Part shown: positions 7,015 to 13,004 of the stretch, in pieces
Layout: every line of letters starts with the position of its first letter
Numbering within the stretch: position 1 is the stretch's first letter
IMG/VR virus record: IMGVR_UViG_3300036801_000020
Span: 1-30,696 of that record
Strand: one strand, 5' to 3'
Length of the DNA: 30,696 nucleotides
From: a virus
The notes under the pieces: generated by a model
Seen by the model: the letters and a program-made list of their open reading frames with translations, nothing else
What the model was told of the DNA's origin: nothing
Databases searched by the model: none
Made by a program: the position numbers and the translations under genes

Positions 7015-7337
7015 GCCGTCACCTTTCGCAGAGCCTCTCCTGCCGCCTTGTCCAGAGCATCGAAACTGGCTTCGGGCTCCCGGTATGTCACAGGCCGGAC
7101 TTCGATGTGGTTTGAGACGAATAGCGGCTTGCCCTCCAGAAAGGCCTCCCGCACTGGCTTCAAGGCGGCAGCCATGTCCTGCGTTTCCTGCTTGGACATG
7201 TCCTCGCCAGCCTGAAGCGCCATCTTTCCGTCAGGCCAGATATAGAGAATTGCCCTCACCTCTTTGCCTCCGGTGATGTAGCCGCGCCAATCGCCGTGAT
7301 AGATCGTCACCAGATCGTCTTGGTAGTAAGGCGTCAT
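7011..7337 (-). CDS. Small hybrid protein: methyltransferase-like N-terminus plus PDGK domain
   Basis: A 108-residue protein starting in an ATGA overlap with the beta-helix gene. The first 16 residues, YYQDDLVTIYHGDWR-like, closely resemble the start of phage class-beta DNA methyltransferases (YYxDDxVTIYHGDCR). The catalytic DPPY motif and the rest of that enzyme are absent. From residue 28 on (ILYIWPDGKMALQAGEDMS, then an amphipathic helix, then FVSNHIEVRPV) it aligns with the 67-residue protein at 6121-6324. It therefore looks like a chimera that gained its start from a methyltransferase gene. Function is unknown. Confidence 0.7.
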   Translation of the reverse strand: MTPYYQDDLVTIYHGDWRGYITGGKEVRAILYIWPDGKMALQAGEDMSKQETQDMAAALKPVREAFLEGKPLFVSNHIEVRPVTYREPEASFDALDKAAGEALRKVTA

Positions 7338-8452
7338 GCGATGAGCGCCTTGATTGCCGTGATGCGCTGCTGCTGCGTCTTCTTCTTGTCGTTGAGCACG
7401 GCGAGGATCTGCGCTTTGAGATCGGCGCAGGGGTCAGACGGGGGAGTGACGACTACCGGGCCCCATGTATCGGACACCTGACCCGGCAGCCACGCCTTGA
7501 AAGTGGCGAGGTCGGACGTGTTGCCCTTGATGTCTTCCTTGTAGGCGATGGAGCCGGTGCCGAACTCGGCGTCCTGGATGTCGTTGGCGAGCGTCAGCGC
7601 AGCGGCGTTGAAGCCGGCCTTGACGAGATAGGCCCGGTTGTCGCCCGCCTTGAGCCGGATGCGGTTGCCCGCGATGTTGACGCCCGTGACGTTGCCGTAG
7701 TGGTTGCCCGAGTGGTCGAAGTTGAAGTACCAGCCGTCAAGGTCGTCGAGGTCGCAGTCCTCGATCGTCACGCCCGCCGTAGCCCTGACGATGAAGCCCA
7801 TGAACACGACTGAGCCGATGGCCGCGTTGAACAGGTCCGTGGCCCACCACTGGTCGAGCAGCTTGGCCGGGTTGCCGATGGCCTTCACGCGGCGGAAGGT
7901 GATGTCCTCGTTGACCGGTGTGCCCAGGTCGATGCCGTCTTCCATGACGTTCAGGCAATCAGTGAGCGTCACGTCTTCGATGAGGATGTGCTTCGCAGCT
8001 GCGTAGAAGGCGAAGCCGCCGCCGTCGTAGCCGTAGCGCGGGTTTGCTGCGCGGACGTTGGTCAGCGTGCCCCTGCGGATGATGGCGTTGGTGGCACCGA
8101 AGAAGTTGAAGCCGGTTCCACCCCAGTCGTCGGTGACCATGCGGTCCATCTGGGTGACGGTGAAGTCTTCGACTATCGCGCTGTCACCCCTGAGCTCGAC
8201 GGCACACGCGAGGCGTTGGAAGGTGCAATTCGTGGAGTGCGTTCGGGCACCGAACGACTGGATGCCGTAGGTGGCGTCGGCGAACGTCAGGGAGTCAAGG
8301 GTCACGTCGTCAGCCTTGACGGTGACGCCAGCGATCGTCGCTGGGCCCTTGATCGTCAGCGGCTTGGATACCGTGACTGCGGGATAGACGGCCTGCGGCA
8401 GGGTGATGGTGCTGCCCGGTGCGGCGGCGTCGATCGTTGACTGGAGCGTCAC
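7334..8452 (-). CDS. Right-handed beta-helix protein (pectate-lyase-like fold)
   Basis: A 372-residue protein from a GTG in a GTGA overlap; the open frame upstream is antisense-like and excluded. It opens with STIDAAAPGSTITLP, the usual entry to a pectin-lyase-like solenoid, followed by repeated short strands (KPLTIKGPATIAGVTVKAD, DDVTLDSLTF, NAIIRRGTLTNV, HILIEDVTLTDC, GVTIEDCDLDDLDG, VTGVNIAGNRIRL). Turns are Asn/Asp/Gly rich. The last 35 residues are a separate Pro linker and a charged helix (DLKAQILAVLND). Such proteins are often polysaccharide-degrading tailspikes, but this one lies in the lysis region, well away from the tail genes. It could be a virion spike, a capsule/wall depolymerase or a host-altering factor. 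Confidence 0.8.
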   Translation of the reverse strand: MTLQSTIDAAAPGSTITLPQAVYPAVTVSKPLTIKGPATIAGVTVKADDVTLDSLTFADATYGIQSFGARTHSTNCTFQRLACAVELRGDSAIVEDFTVTQMDRMVTDDWGGTGFNFFGATNAIIRRGTLTNVRAANPRYGYDGGGFAFYAAAKHILIEDVTLTDCLNVMEDGIDLGTPVNEDITFRRVKAIGNPAKLLDQWWATDLFNAAIGSVVFMGFIVRATAGVTIEDCDLDDLDGWYFNFDHSGNHYGNVTGVNIAGNRIRLKAGDNRAYLVKAGFNAAALTLANDIQDAEFGTGSIAYKEDIKGNTSDLATFKAWLPGQVSDTWGPVVVTPPSDPCADLKAQILAVLNDKKKTQQQRITAIKALIA

Positions 8453-8775
8453 GGCGCGCCCTTCCTGCGCCACGGCCACTTCCAGACGATGACGATGCCC
8501 GCGATGGTCAGGACCGTGGGCAGAGCGATACCGACTGCGGCCAGCACGCCGTCCGGGTTCGGCGGCCTGAACGGGTTGTAGAACACCGACAGCGCGAGGA
8601 TGGTGGAGACGACCGTCAGGACGAAGCACACGGCCACGACGAATATCCGCTGGTCGGCGTACTCGGCGCGCCTTGCGAGGGGCACTGACAGGCGCAGCAC
8701 CCACAGCCAGCACACGAGATGCACAAAGCTGATGACGAGCCGTGCCCAGGCGTAGAACAGGTCGCCGCTAATCAT
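8449..8775 (-). CDS. Three-segment membrane protein, holin-like
   Basis: A 108-residue protein starting in an ATGA overlap. Hydrophobic segments are at about residues 12-30 (LVISFVHLVCWLWVLRLSV), 43-64 (RIFVVAVCFVLTVVSTILALSV) and 77-98, with basic residues between (LARRAEYADQR) and a basic C-terminus (WPWRRKGAP). Three segments with positive ends resemble class I holins, though the chain is a little longer than usual. It could also be an unrelated membrane accessory. Confidence 0.65.
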   Translation of the reverse strand: MISGDLFYAWARLVISFVHLVCWLWVLRLSVPLARRAEYADQRIFVVAVCFVLTVVSTILALSVFYNPFRPPNPDGVLAAVGIALPTVLTIAGIVIVWKWPWRRKGAP

Positions 8776-9017
8776 TCGTCATCGCCGCCCTTGCCGATGC
8801 CGGGGATACGGCTGATGCCCTCGACACCCAGGAGAAGGCACAGAGCGCCGATGAGGATGCCCAGGATCGTCGGCTCGACGTGGAACGTCGTCCTGAGAAA
8901 AGGGAGTTCGAATATCTCCCCGGCGATGTAGACGAGGATCGCTCCAAGGATCGCCACGGCAGTGACGATGCGAAAGCGCGAGAGGAGGTTGGCCTCACTG
9001 GGGCCACGTTCAGCCAC
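8772..9017 (-). CDS. Two-segment membrane protein
   Basis: An 81-residue protein from a GTG at 9017, eight bases inside the gene before it. It has a polar N-terminus with an Arg (RGPSEANLLSRFR), a first membrane helix (about 17-35, IVTAVAILGAILVYIAGEI), a second (about 50-66, ILGILIGALCLLLGVEG) and an acidic end GGDDE. This is a lysis-region membrane protein, possibly a holin/antiholin partner of its neighbours. Frame shadows exist in the same region and were rejected for lack of such organisation. Confidence 0.7.
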   Translation of the reverse strand: MAERGPSEANLLSRFRIVTAVAILGAILVYIAGEIFELPFLRTTFHVEPTILGILIGALCLLLGVEGISRIPGIGKGGDDE

Positions 9018-9165
9018 GGCGGCGCGGCCGCCGCGTCCCCGCCGCGAGCTGCGCGCGTAAGAAGGCTTGATGGGCCAACCACGGTAAGAAGGTCCGCTCG
9101 ACGAACGCCATGAAGAGCACGCCGATCAGGACGCCGAACATAAAGCCGAGATCGAAAACACTCAT
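9010..9165 (-). CDS. Short membrane protein with basic tail, first gene of the lysis region
   Basis: A 51-residue protein from an ATG at 9165. One hydrophobic segment spans about residues 4-21 (FDLGFMFGVLIGVLFMAF), followed by a basic C-terminus ending TRRPRRRG. It overlaps the next gene by 8 bases. N-out or N-in single-pass proteins of this type occur among small holins and signal-anchor peptides. It is the first gene downstream of the hairpin and inverted-repeat region, so it marks the start of this transcription unit. Confidence 0.6.
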   Translation of the reverse strand: MSVFDLGFMFGVLIGVLFMAFVERTFLPWLAHQAFLRAQLAAGTRRPRRRG

Positions 9166-9293
9166 CTGTCCGAAGCGGCGGCGGCTGGGCCAGTCACCGA
9201 AGCCCAGCCGCTCCGACCGCTCACAGGGGAGATGTGAGAGAGGGGGCTGCTCACCGCTACATGTTGCGGTCTAGGTGGCCCCGGACGCTAGCG
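9166..9293. promoter_or_regulatory. Non-coding region with inverted repeats upstream of the lysis genes
   Basis: This gap separates the small HTH gene from the lysis genes. It holds a 10-bp GC-rich hairpin (9181-9211) and an inverted repeat CTCACA-N7-TGTGAG (9220-9238). A near-perfect 16-bp palindrome begins at 9285 and overlaps the HTH stop. No clear -35/-10 pair for the minus strand was recognised, so the late promoter may use a phage-encoded activator or a non-consensus sequence. That is inference. Confidence 0.5.
9181..9211 (-). terminator. Strong hairpin, possible terminator of the HTH/integration region
   Basis: A perfect 10-bp stem, GCGGCTGGGC (9181-9190) with GCCCAGCCGC (9202-9211), and an 11-base loop. 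Neither side has a T-run, but GC-rich bacteria often use intrinsic terminators without one. It stands after the HTH gene and 16 bases before the first lysis gene, so it could end upstream transcription or be a 5' leader structure. Confidence 0.5.
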
Positions 9294-9300
9294 CTAGTGT
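9285..9300. promoter_or_regulatory. Candidate operator palindrome
   Basis: Read on the minus strand, ACACTAGCGCTAGCGT is palindromic at all but one base pair, with a perfect CTAGCGCTAG core (9288-9297). It overlaps the TAG stop of the HTH gene. The half-site ACACTAG also occurs in the early promoter at 20008-20014, which makes a shared DNA-binding protein plausible. Confidence 0.35.
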
Positions 9301-9512
9301 TCCGCGTTGCGCTCAGTAGTACCGAAATGGAACGCTGCTTGGACGACGGAGACGTATCCGCGAGCCTCGCAATAGGCCGCGAGGTACTTCCTGATCGCCC
9401 GTTCAGTGACGCCGAGACGGTGAGCTGCGCCCTTGACCGTGCCGGTATCGACGTAGGCACGCAATGCGGCCTCTTGGCGCTTAGCGGCGTCGTATGCCTG
9501 ACGTGGGCTCAT
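9294..9512 (-). CDS. Small HTH protein beside attP, candidate lysogeny regulator
   Basis: About 72 residues from the ATG at 9512; an earlier ATG would add 24 residues that look non-protein. The centre, AYVDTGTVKGAAHRLGVTER followed by AIRKYLAAYCEARGYVS, is a helix-turn-helix of the LuxR-C or sigma-4 type. It shares TVKGAA and the post-HTH layout with the protein at 2432-2617. It lies between attP and the lysis region, where temperate phages often keep a switch gene. No CI-like repressor with a dimerisation or peptidase domain was recognised, so this is a candidate repressor or activator. The function is inference from position. Confidence 0.6.
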   Translation of the reverse strand: MSPRQAYDAAKRQEAALRAYVDTGTVKGAAHRLGVTERAIRKYLAAYCEARGYVSVVQAAFHFGTTERNAEH

Positions 9513-9524
9513 AGGGTCATGTCC

Positions 9525-9693
9525 GTGACACGATGCGTGAGTCATTCGCGGCATCGGGTGGCACGACATGGCAGTCAGTGGCACTGCTTTGTGAGGGAGA
9601 AGTGGGGTGGCCTATGGGGGTCGAACCCATAACCTTCGGATCCACAATCCGATGCTCCTGAGCACGGATAGTGCTGCTTTGTGACACGATGCG
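9525..9693. repeat. Short direct repeats flanking the att core (integrase arm-site candidates)
   Basis: GTGACACGATGCG occurs at 9525-9537 and 9681-9693. CTGCTTTGTGA occurs at 9584-9594 and 9674-9684. In addition GATAGTG (9667-9673) and CACTATC (9697-9703) form an inverted pair at the integrase stop. They lie on both sides of the tRNA-like core, as arm-binding sites for a tyrosine integrase and its excisionase do. Confidence 0.6.
9603..9652 (-). other. attP: attP core: 3' half of a tRNA-His gene
   Basis: On the minus strand this reads as a tRNA from the anticodon arm to the 3' end. The anticodon stem is TCGGA/TCCGA with loop TTGTGGA and anticodon GTG (His). The T arm is ATGGG/CCCAT with loop TTCGACC. 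The acceptor strand AGGCCAC is followed by C73, the discriminator special to tRNA-His, and an encoded CCA. Upstream, the D arm collapses to GCTCAGGAGC and no 5' acceptor strand is found, so it is not a functional tRNA gene. Integration would restore the host tRNA-His gene. The integrase gene ends 47 bases away. Confidence 0.85.
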
Positions 9694-9698
9694 GGACA

Positions 9699-10766
9699 CT
9701 ATCGACTTCCAGGCCGTCGATTTAGAAGCCTGACAGCCTCTTTCTGCGCCTCTGGCAGGACGTGGGCGTAGACCCTTGCTGTGAGTGCTGGGTTCTTGTG
9801 ACCAAGCTGCTCCGCAACGTGGCGCATCGGTACTCCCTTGGCGACCATGAGCGTTGCCGCGCCATGCCGGAGACCATGCGGTGTGAGCCTCGGCAGTCCT
9901 GCCCTGGTCAGCATCTTCGGGAAGGCGTGAGAGACCGTGGCCCCGCTGAGACGACCGCCTGACCGTGGCGCGAAGAACACCGGCTCATCTGGCCCACGCC
10001 TCTTCACCGAAGCTACGTGCTTCCGTAGCGCCTCCGCGGCATCGTCACTGATCGGGATGGCCCGAACTCGCGTCTTAGTCACCCTGACGACGACGAAAGA
10101 CGCGTCCAGGTGCAGATCGCCTTGGTCGAGTCCTAGAGCCTCGCCGAGGCGCATCCCTGAACCTAGCAACAGTTCCGTCAGCGGTCCGAGGAAGGTGCCT
10201 CGCGTGGCTTCGAGGATCTGGTCTGCCGTGGCGTCTGACATCGCTTTGATGGACGCCTGCTCGACGCGAGGGAGACTGACCCCAACGGCGACATTATCCG
10301 GTAGGACGCGATCACGTTGCCCTTGGGCGAGAGCAGATCGAAGCGTTGAATGGATGCGTCTGACGGTGCTCGGCGATAGCCGGGCGGCAGTTCGATCAGC
10401 AACGAGTCGGCGGACGTCGCTTGGTCGGAGTCGGACAACGGGAATACCTCCTAGCAGCGGCGAGATGTGGTTGTTGATGTGGCCGGCGTAGCTCACGCGC
10501 GTCGACTCTCGGACACTCGGACCGTGCGCAGCCAGCCAATCGGCGAGGTATTCATCGACGGTCTGGGTCGATATGTCAACGTCGCCGACGTAGGCGCGCC
10601 GTAGACGCTCCAGCTGATTGCGGGCATCGGCCTCTGAATGGGCGCGCACCTTCTTCCCAACTCGTCGGCCGTCACGAGCACCAAGGCTGATTCGGGCCAT
10701 CCAGGAGCCTGACGACTTGTCGAAGTAGACGGACCCTTCGCCGCGGTGACGCCGCCGCTTTGCCAC
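9699..10766 (-). CDS. int: Tyrosine integrase
   Basis: A 355-residue site-specific recombinase from a GTG at 10766, four bases after the excisionase stop. The N-terminus (RGEGSVYFDKSSGSWMARIS) is the AP2-like arm-binding domain, followed by a SAM-like core-binding domain (about 68-165). The catalytic domain has R206 (GSGMRLGEAL), K231, H297 and R300 (HGLRHGAATL), H323 (LGHKNP) and the nucleophile Y333 (ARVYAHVLPE), so all family residues are present. Integration is predicted at the host tRNA-His, since attP lies just downstream. It is the last gene of the long early chain. Confidence 0.95.
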   Translation of the reverse strand: MAKRRRHRGEGSVYFDKSSGSWMARISLGARDGRRVGKKVRAHSEADARNQLERLRRAYVGDVDISTQTVDEYLADWLAAHGPSVRESTRVSYAGHINNHISPLLGGIPVVRLRPSDVRRLVADRTAARLSPSTVRRIHSTLRSALAQGQRDRVLPDNVAVGVSLPRVEQASIKAMSDATADQILEATRGTFLGPLTELLLGSGMRLGEALGLDQGDLHLDASFVVVRVTKTRVRAIPISDDAAEALRKHVASVKRRGPDEPVFFAPRSGGRLSGATVSHAFPKMLTRAGLPRLTPHGLRHGAATLMVAKGVPMRHVAEQLGHKNPALTARVYAHVLPEAQKEAVRLLNRRPGSR

Positions 10767-10770
10767 GGCT

Positions 10771-10941
10771 TCATGCTACCCGTCGCTCGAGCGAGGCGAG
10801 GTAGGCGTTGACCTCGCGCTCTGTCACCATCGTCCGTCCAGGCGTCGGATGCACCGTCCTGATCCGGCCCGACTCAATGAGCCGGAACAGCGTCCGACGC
10901 GAGACGCGGAGCCGTGACTGGACTTCGGGCAGAGTGAGCAT
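10771..10941 (-). CDS. xis: Excisionase (MerR-type HTH)
   Basis: A 56-residue winged-helix protein of the excisionase/HTH_17 family. LTLPEVQSRLRVSRRTLFRL is the helix-turn-helix, followed by the wing IESGRIRTVHPTPGR and the typical end VTEREVNAYLASLERR. It bends attP/attL/attR DNA and pushes the integrase towards excision. The ATG directly abuts the stop of the small membrane peptide (TAAATG) and the integrase follows, the usual xis-int order. Confidence 0.85.
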   Translation of the reverse strand: MLTLPEVQSRLRVSRRTLFRLIESGRIRTVHPTPGRTMVTEREVNAYLASLERRVA

Positions 10942-11049
10942 TTACCAGCCGCCGTCCCAATCTTCCGGGAAGTTCGGCAAGGGCTTCGGCTTCTTATGGC
11001 GCAACAGGAAAAGTAGTCCTAGAAGAAGAACGAGAGGTAGGAGTTTCAT
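10942..11049 (-). CDS. Short membrane peptide
   Basis: A 35-residue peptide with an ATGA overlap to the methyltransferase. It opens with a leucine-rich membrane helix (MKLLPLVLLLGLLFLL), then RHKKPKPLP and an acidic/aromatic end EDWDGGW. The positive-inside rule suggests the N-terminus outside and a cytoplasmic C-terminus, or a signal anchor. No family is recognised. Tight coupling supports real translation. Confidence 0.55.
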   Translation of the reverse strand: MKLLPLVLLLGLLFLLRHKKPKPLPNFPEDWDGGW

Positions 11050-12209
11050 GCGCTGAGCCCGAGCCCGCGCTGGACGCCCATCAGGCGCGCCTCAGCGATG
11101 GCGACATACTCCGCTTCGCGCTCGATGCCGAGCCAGTCGAAGCCTTCCATCTCAGCTGCGATAGCCGTGGTTCCAGAGCCCAGGAACGGGTCGAGCACGG
11201 TTCCCCCTGATGGTGTGACGAGGCGTACTAAGTGACGCATCAGGTCGATGGGCTTGACCGTTGGATGCGGATTCCGTCTGACCGTCTCACCGCGCAGGAA
11301 TGGCGTGTCCATCGGCCCGGTGCGGCGGTGCGCCGTCTCGCGTCGGGCAGTGACATCGCCGAACACCGGCTCGCGCTGTGACCGCGCCGCTTTCGGTATC
11401 AGGAAGAAGCGCGAGTAGGTGCCGGTGTCGCCTTCAATGGTCGCGCTGACGTCCGGCCAGTCGCCGGAATACCCGCCACCGCCGTAGACGCCATTTCTCG
11501 AGCCGCTGCTTGTCTCTCCCCCGCCCACGACGCCATCTACGTCGCCGTCGAAGATTGGGTCAGTGAGGATGACGTTGCTCGGCCACCTTCCCAGCGCGAT
11601 GATTGGCTCACGGTCAGGCTGCGCAGCACCGCCGTCCATAGTGCGTCCATTGCCGAGCGATGCCGCTGGCTGGTTGGTCCGTTCATCAACCCCGATCCGG
11701 CAAGCGTCGATAGCCAGCGGCCGCAGCGGGCCAGGCTTGCGCGCCATCACGATCGGCTCCCATGCCGGCTTGAGGTTGGCCTTGCCCTTCGGGAAGCCTG
11801 ACGCATACGCCCATACGAGGCAATCGCGGATGATCCACCCTGCATCTTCGACAGCTACGACGAGCCGGTGATAGGTCCGTGTTCCGCCGAAGGCCAAGAG
11901 ATAGGCGCCGGGCTTGGCTACTCTGAGGGCTTCGGTGGCCCAGCGTTGGTGCCATTCCTGCATCCGAGTTCCGGCGACATAGGCGTCGGGCATATTGCGA
12001 GTGGCGAACATTGTGGATGCGCTCCACGCCACGCCGCCCGCGCCCCGTTCGGCATCCGTGGCGGTCGGCTTGCGGAATTTCGCACCGCCGAGCCGATCCC
12101 ATTCCTTCCCCATGAACTCCAGGCCGTAAGGCGGGTCGCAGACGATGGCGTCAACGCTGTTCTCCGGCATTGCGGCCATGACTTCGACGCAATCGCCAGT
12201 GGTTATCAC
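11046..12209 (-). CDS. Class-beta DNA methyltransferase (N6-adenine or N4-cytosine)
   Basis: A 387-residue enzyme from a GTG in a GTGA overlap with the HNH gene. The catalytic motif IV is DPPY (25-28) and the AdoMet-binding motif I comes last, in LDPFLGSGTTA (from 339) followed by WLGIE. This order is the class-beta circular permutation. DPPY allows either N6-adenine or N4-cytosine methylation. The central 100-280 region should hold target recognition. There is no cognate restriction enzyme unless the HNH protein plays that role. Phage orphan methyltransferases usually protect the genome against host restriction. Confidence 0.92.
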   Translation of the reverse strand: MITTGDCVEVMAAMPENSVDAIVCDPPYGLEFMGKEWDRLGGAKFRKPTATDAERGAGGVAWSASTMFATRNMPDAYVAGTRMQEWHQRWATEALRVAKPGAYLLAFGGTRTYHRLVVAVEDAGWIIRDCLVWAYASGFPKGKANLKPAWEPIVMARKPGPLRPLAIDACRIGVDERTNQPAASLGNGRTMDGGAAQPDREPIIALGRWPSNVILTDPIFDGDVDGVVGGGETSSGSRNGVYGGGGYSGDWPDVSATIEGDTGTYSRFFLIPKAARSQREPVFGDVTARRETAHRRTGPMDTPFLRGETVRRNPHPTVKPIDLMRHLVRLVTPSGGTVLDPFLGSGTTAIAAEMEGFDWLGIEREAEYVAIAEARLMGVQRGLGLSA

Positions 12210-12499
12210 GCCACGTTCCCGAGATAGTCGATGAGCACCGGGCGCCACGTCTTCCCATGATCGGTCTTCAATCGGTGATGAACGGAGCAAAGAGTTATCA
12301 GGTTGTCAGGCAGTGAGCTCGACTTCATGCCGATGCCGTGAGATGCCCTGACGTGATCGAGTTCCAGCGCGCCGAAGCACTCCCCGTCCATGCCCACCCG
12401 TGGCCCGACGCAGCCGTTATCCCGGCGCTTGACGATCTCCCGGATGTTGGAGGCTACGACGGTGCCGCGGCTGGGCTTCATGGTGGCGTAGCGCCTCAT
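12206..12499 (-). CDS. HNH endonuclease
   Basis: A 97-residue protein with an ATGA start overlap. The zinc/HNH core is intact: C30 and C41, LELDHV with D48-H49, DNLITLC with N66 and C71, and H74-H75 in SVHHRLKT. It differs from the terminase-linked HNH protein in sequence and location. It is translationally coupled to the DNA methyltransferase after it (GTGA), which raises the possibility of a minimal restriction-modification pair. A recombination or replication nuclease is equally possible. Confidence 0.85.
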   Translation of the reverse strand: MRRYATMKPSRGTVVASNIREIVKRRDNGCVGPRVGMDGECFGALELDHVRASHGIGMKSSSLPDNLITLCSVHHRLKTDHGKTWRPVLIDYLGNVA

Positions 12500-12792
12500 T
12501 TGAGCAGCGCCAACGTGTCGTCCAGGTTGTCAGGCCAGACGCCGTACCAGTCCTCGCCGATCGCCTCTGCCCATGCATGCTGATCTGGCCGCAGTTTCCC
12601 GGTTCGGCTCTTGAGTTCGAGGAACAGGACGCGGTTAGCGCGGGCCAACACCACGTCGGGAAACCCGGAATGACCCTGCATCTGCGCCAAGTCGGAGCGC
12701 CGGTAATGGACCCAGCGCCAACCGAGGTACGTGGCAGCTTCGGTGATGGCCGTCAAAAGCTCGTCCTCGGTCATCGCGCGCGCGAGGCTCAT
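12496..12792 (-). CDS. VRR-NUC nuclease
   Basis: A 98-residue single-domain nuclease of the PD-(D/E)XK fold, VRR-NUC family. The signature is G43-F-P-D46, then the strand FLELKS with E59 and K61, and Q71 in RPDQHAW. Phage members cut branched or Holliday-type DNA and replace RuvC-like resolvases. The ATG at 12792 gives an ATGA overlap; the longer upstream frame to 12939 is antisense-like. It sits in the replication/recombination module near HNH and methyltransferase genes. Confidence 0.9.
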   Translation of the reverse strand: MSLARAMTEDELLTAITEAATYLGWRWVHYRRSDLAQMQGHSGFPDVVLARANRVLFLELKSRTGKLRPDQHAWAEAIGEDWYGVWPDNLDDTLALLK

Positions 12793-13004
12793 TCCCCGTC
12801 CTCTCCGCGCTCTGAATGTGGCCCAGTGAAACCGACTAGATGGATGCCGCCCGTTCGATTGCGAAGAGCCAGAACCGCGATGTTGTAGCGGCGCTTGGCT
12901 CGGGCAACGGTTATCAGCGCGGCTCCAAGATGCTCCCAAACGTCGTCAAACTCATCCTCGGTCATGGCCGGGACAGCCTCTCGAACTTTCGCGAAGTCGA
13001 TCAT
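12789..13004 (-). CDS. Small protein, unknown
   Basis: A 71-residue soluble protein starting at an ATG that shares one base with the stop before it (TGATG). It has an acidic helix (MTEDEFDDVWEHLGAALIT) followed by a basic helix (VARAKRRYNIAVLALRNR) and a disordered acidic tail (HSERGEDGE). No domain is recognised. It is a translationally coupled accessory in the early chain. Confidence 0.65.
   Translation of the reverse strand: MIDFAKVREAVPAMTEDEFDDVWEHLGAALITVARAKRRYNIAVLALRNRTGGIHLVGFTGPHSERGEDGE

Noticed and set aside
9234-9632. 132-residue plus-strand open frame across attP
   Set aside because: Crosses the tRNA-like core and inverted repeats, so it conflicts with well-supported non-coding features.
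9603-9700. Complete tRNA-His gene
   Set aside because: Only the anticodon arm to the CCA is present; the D arm is broken and no 5' acceptor strand pairs with AGGCCAC.
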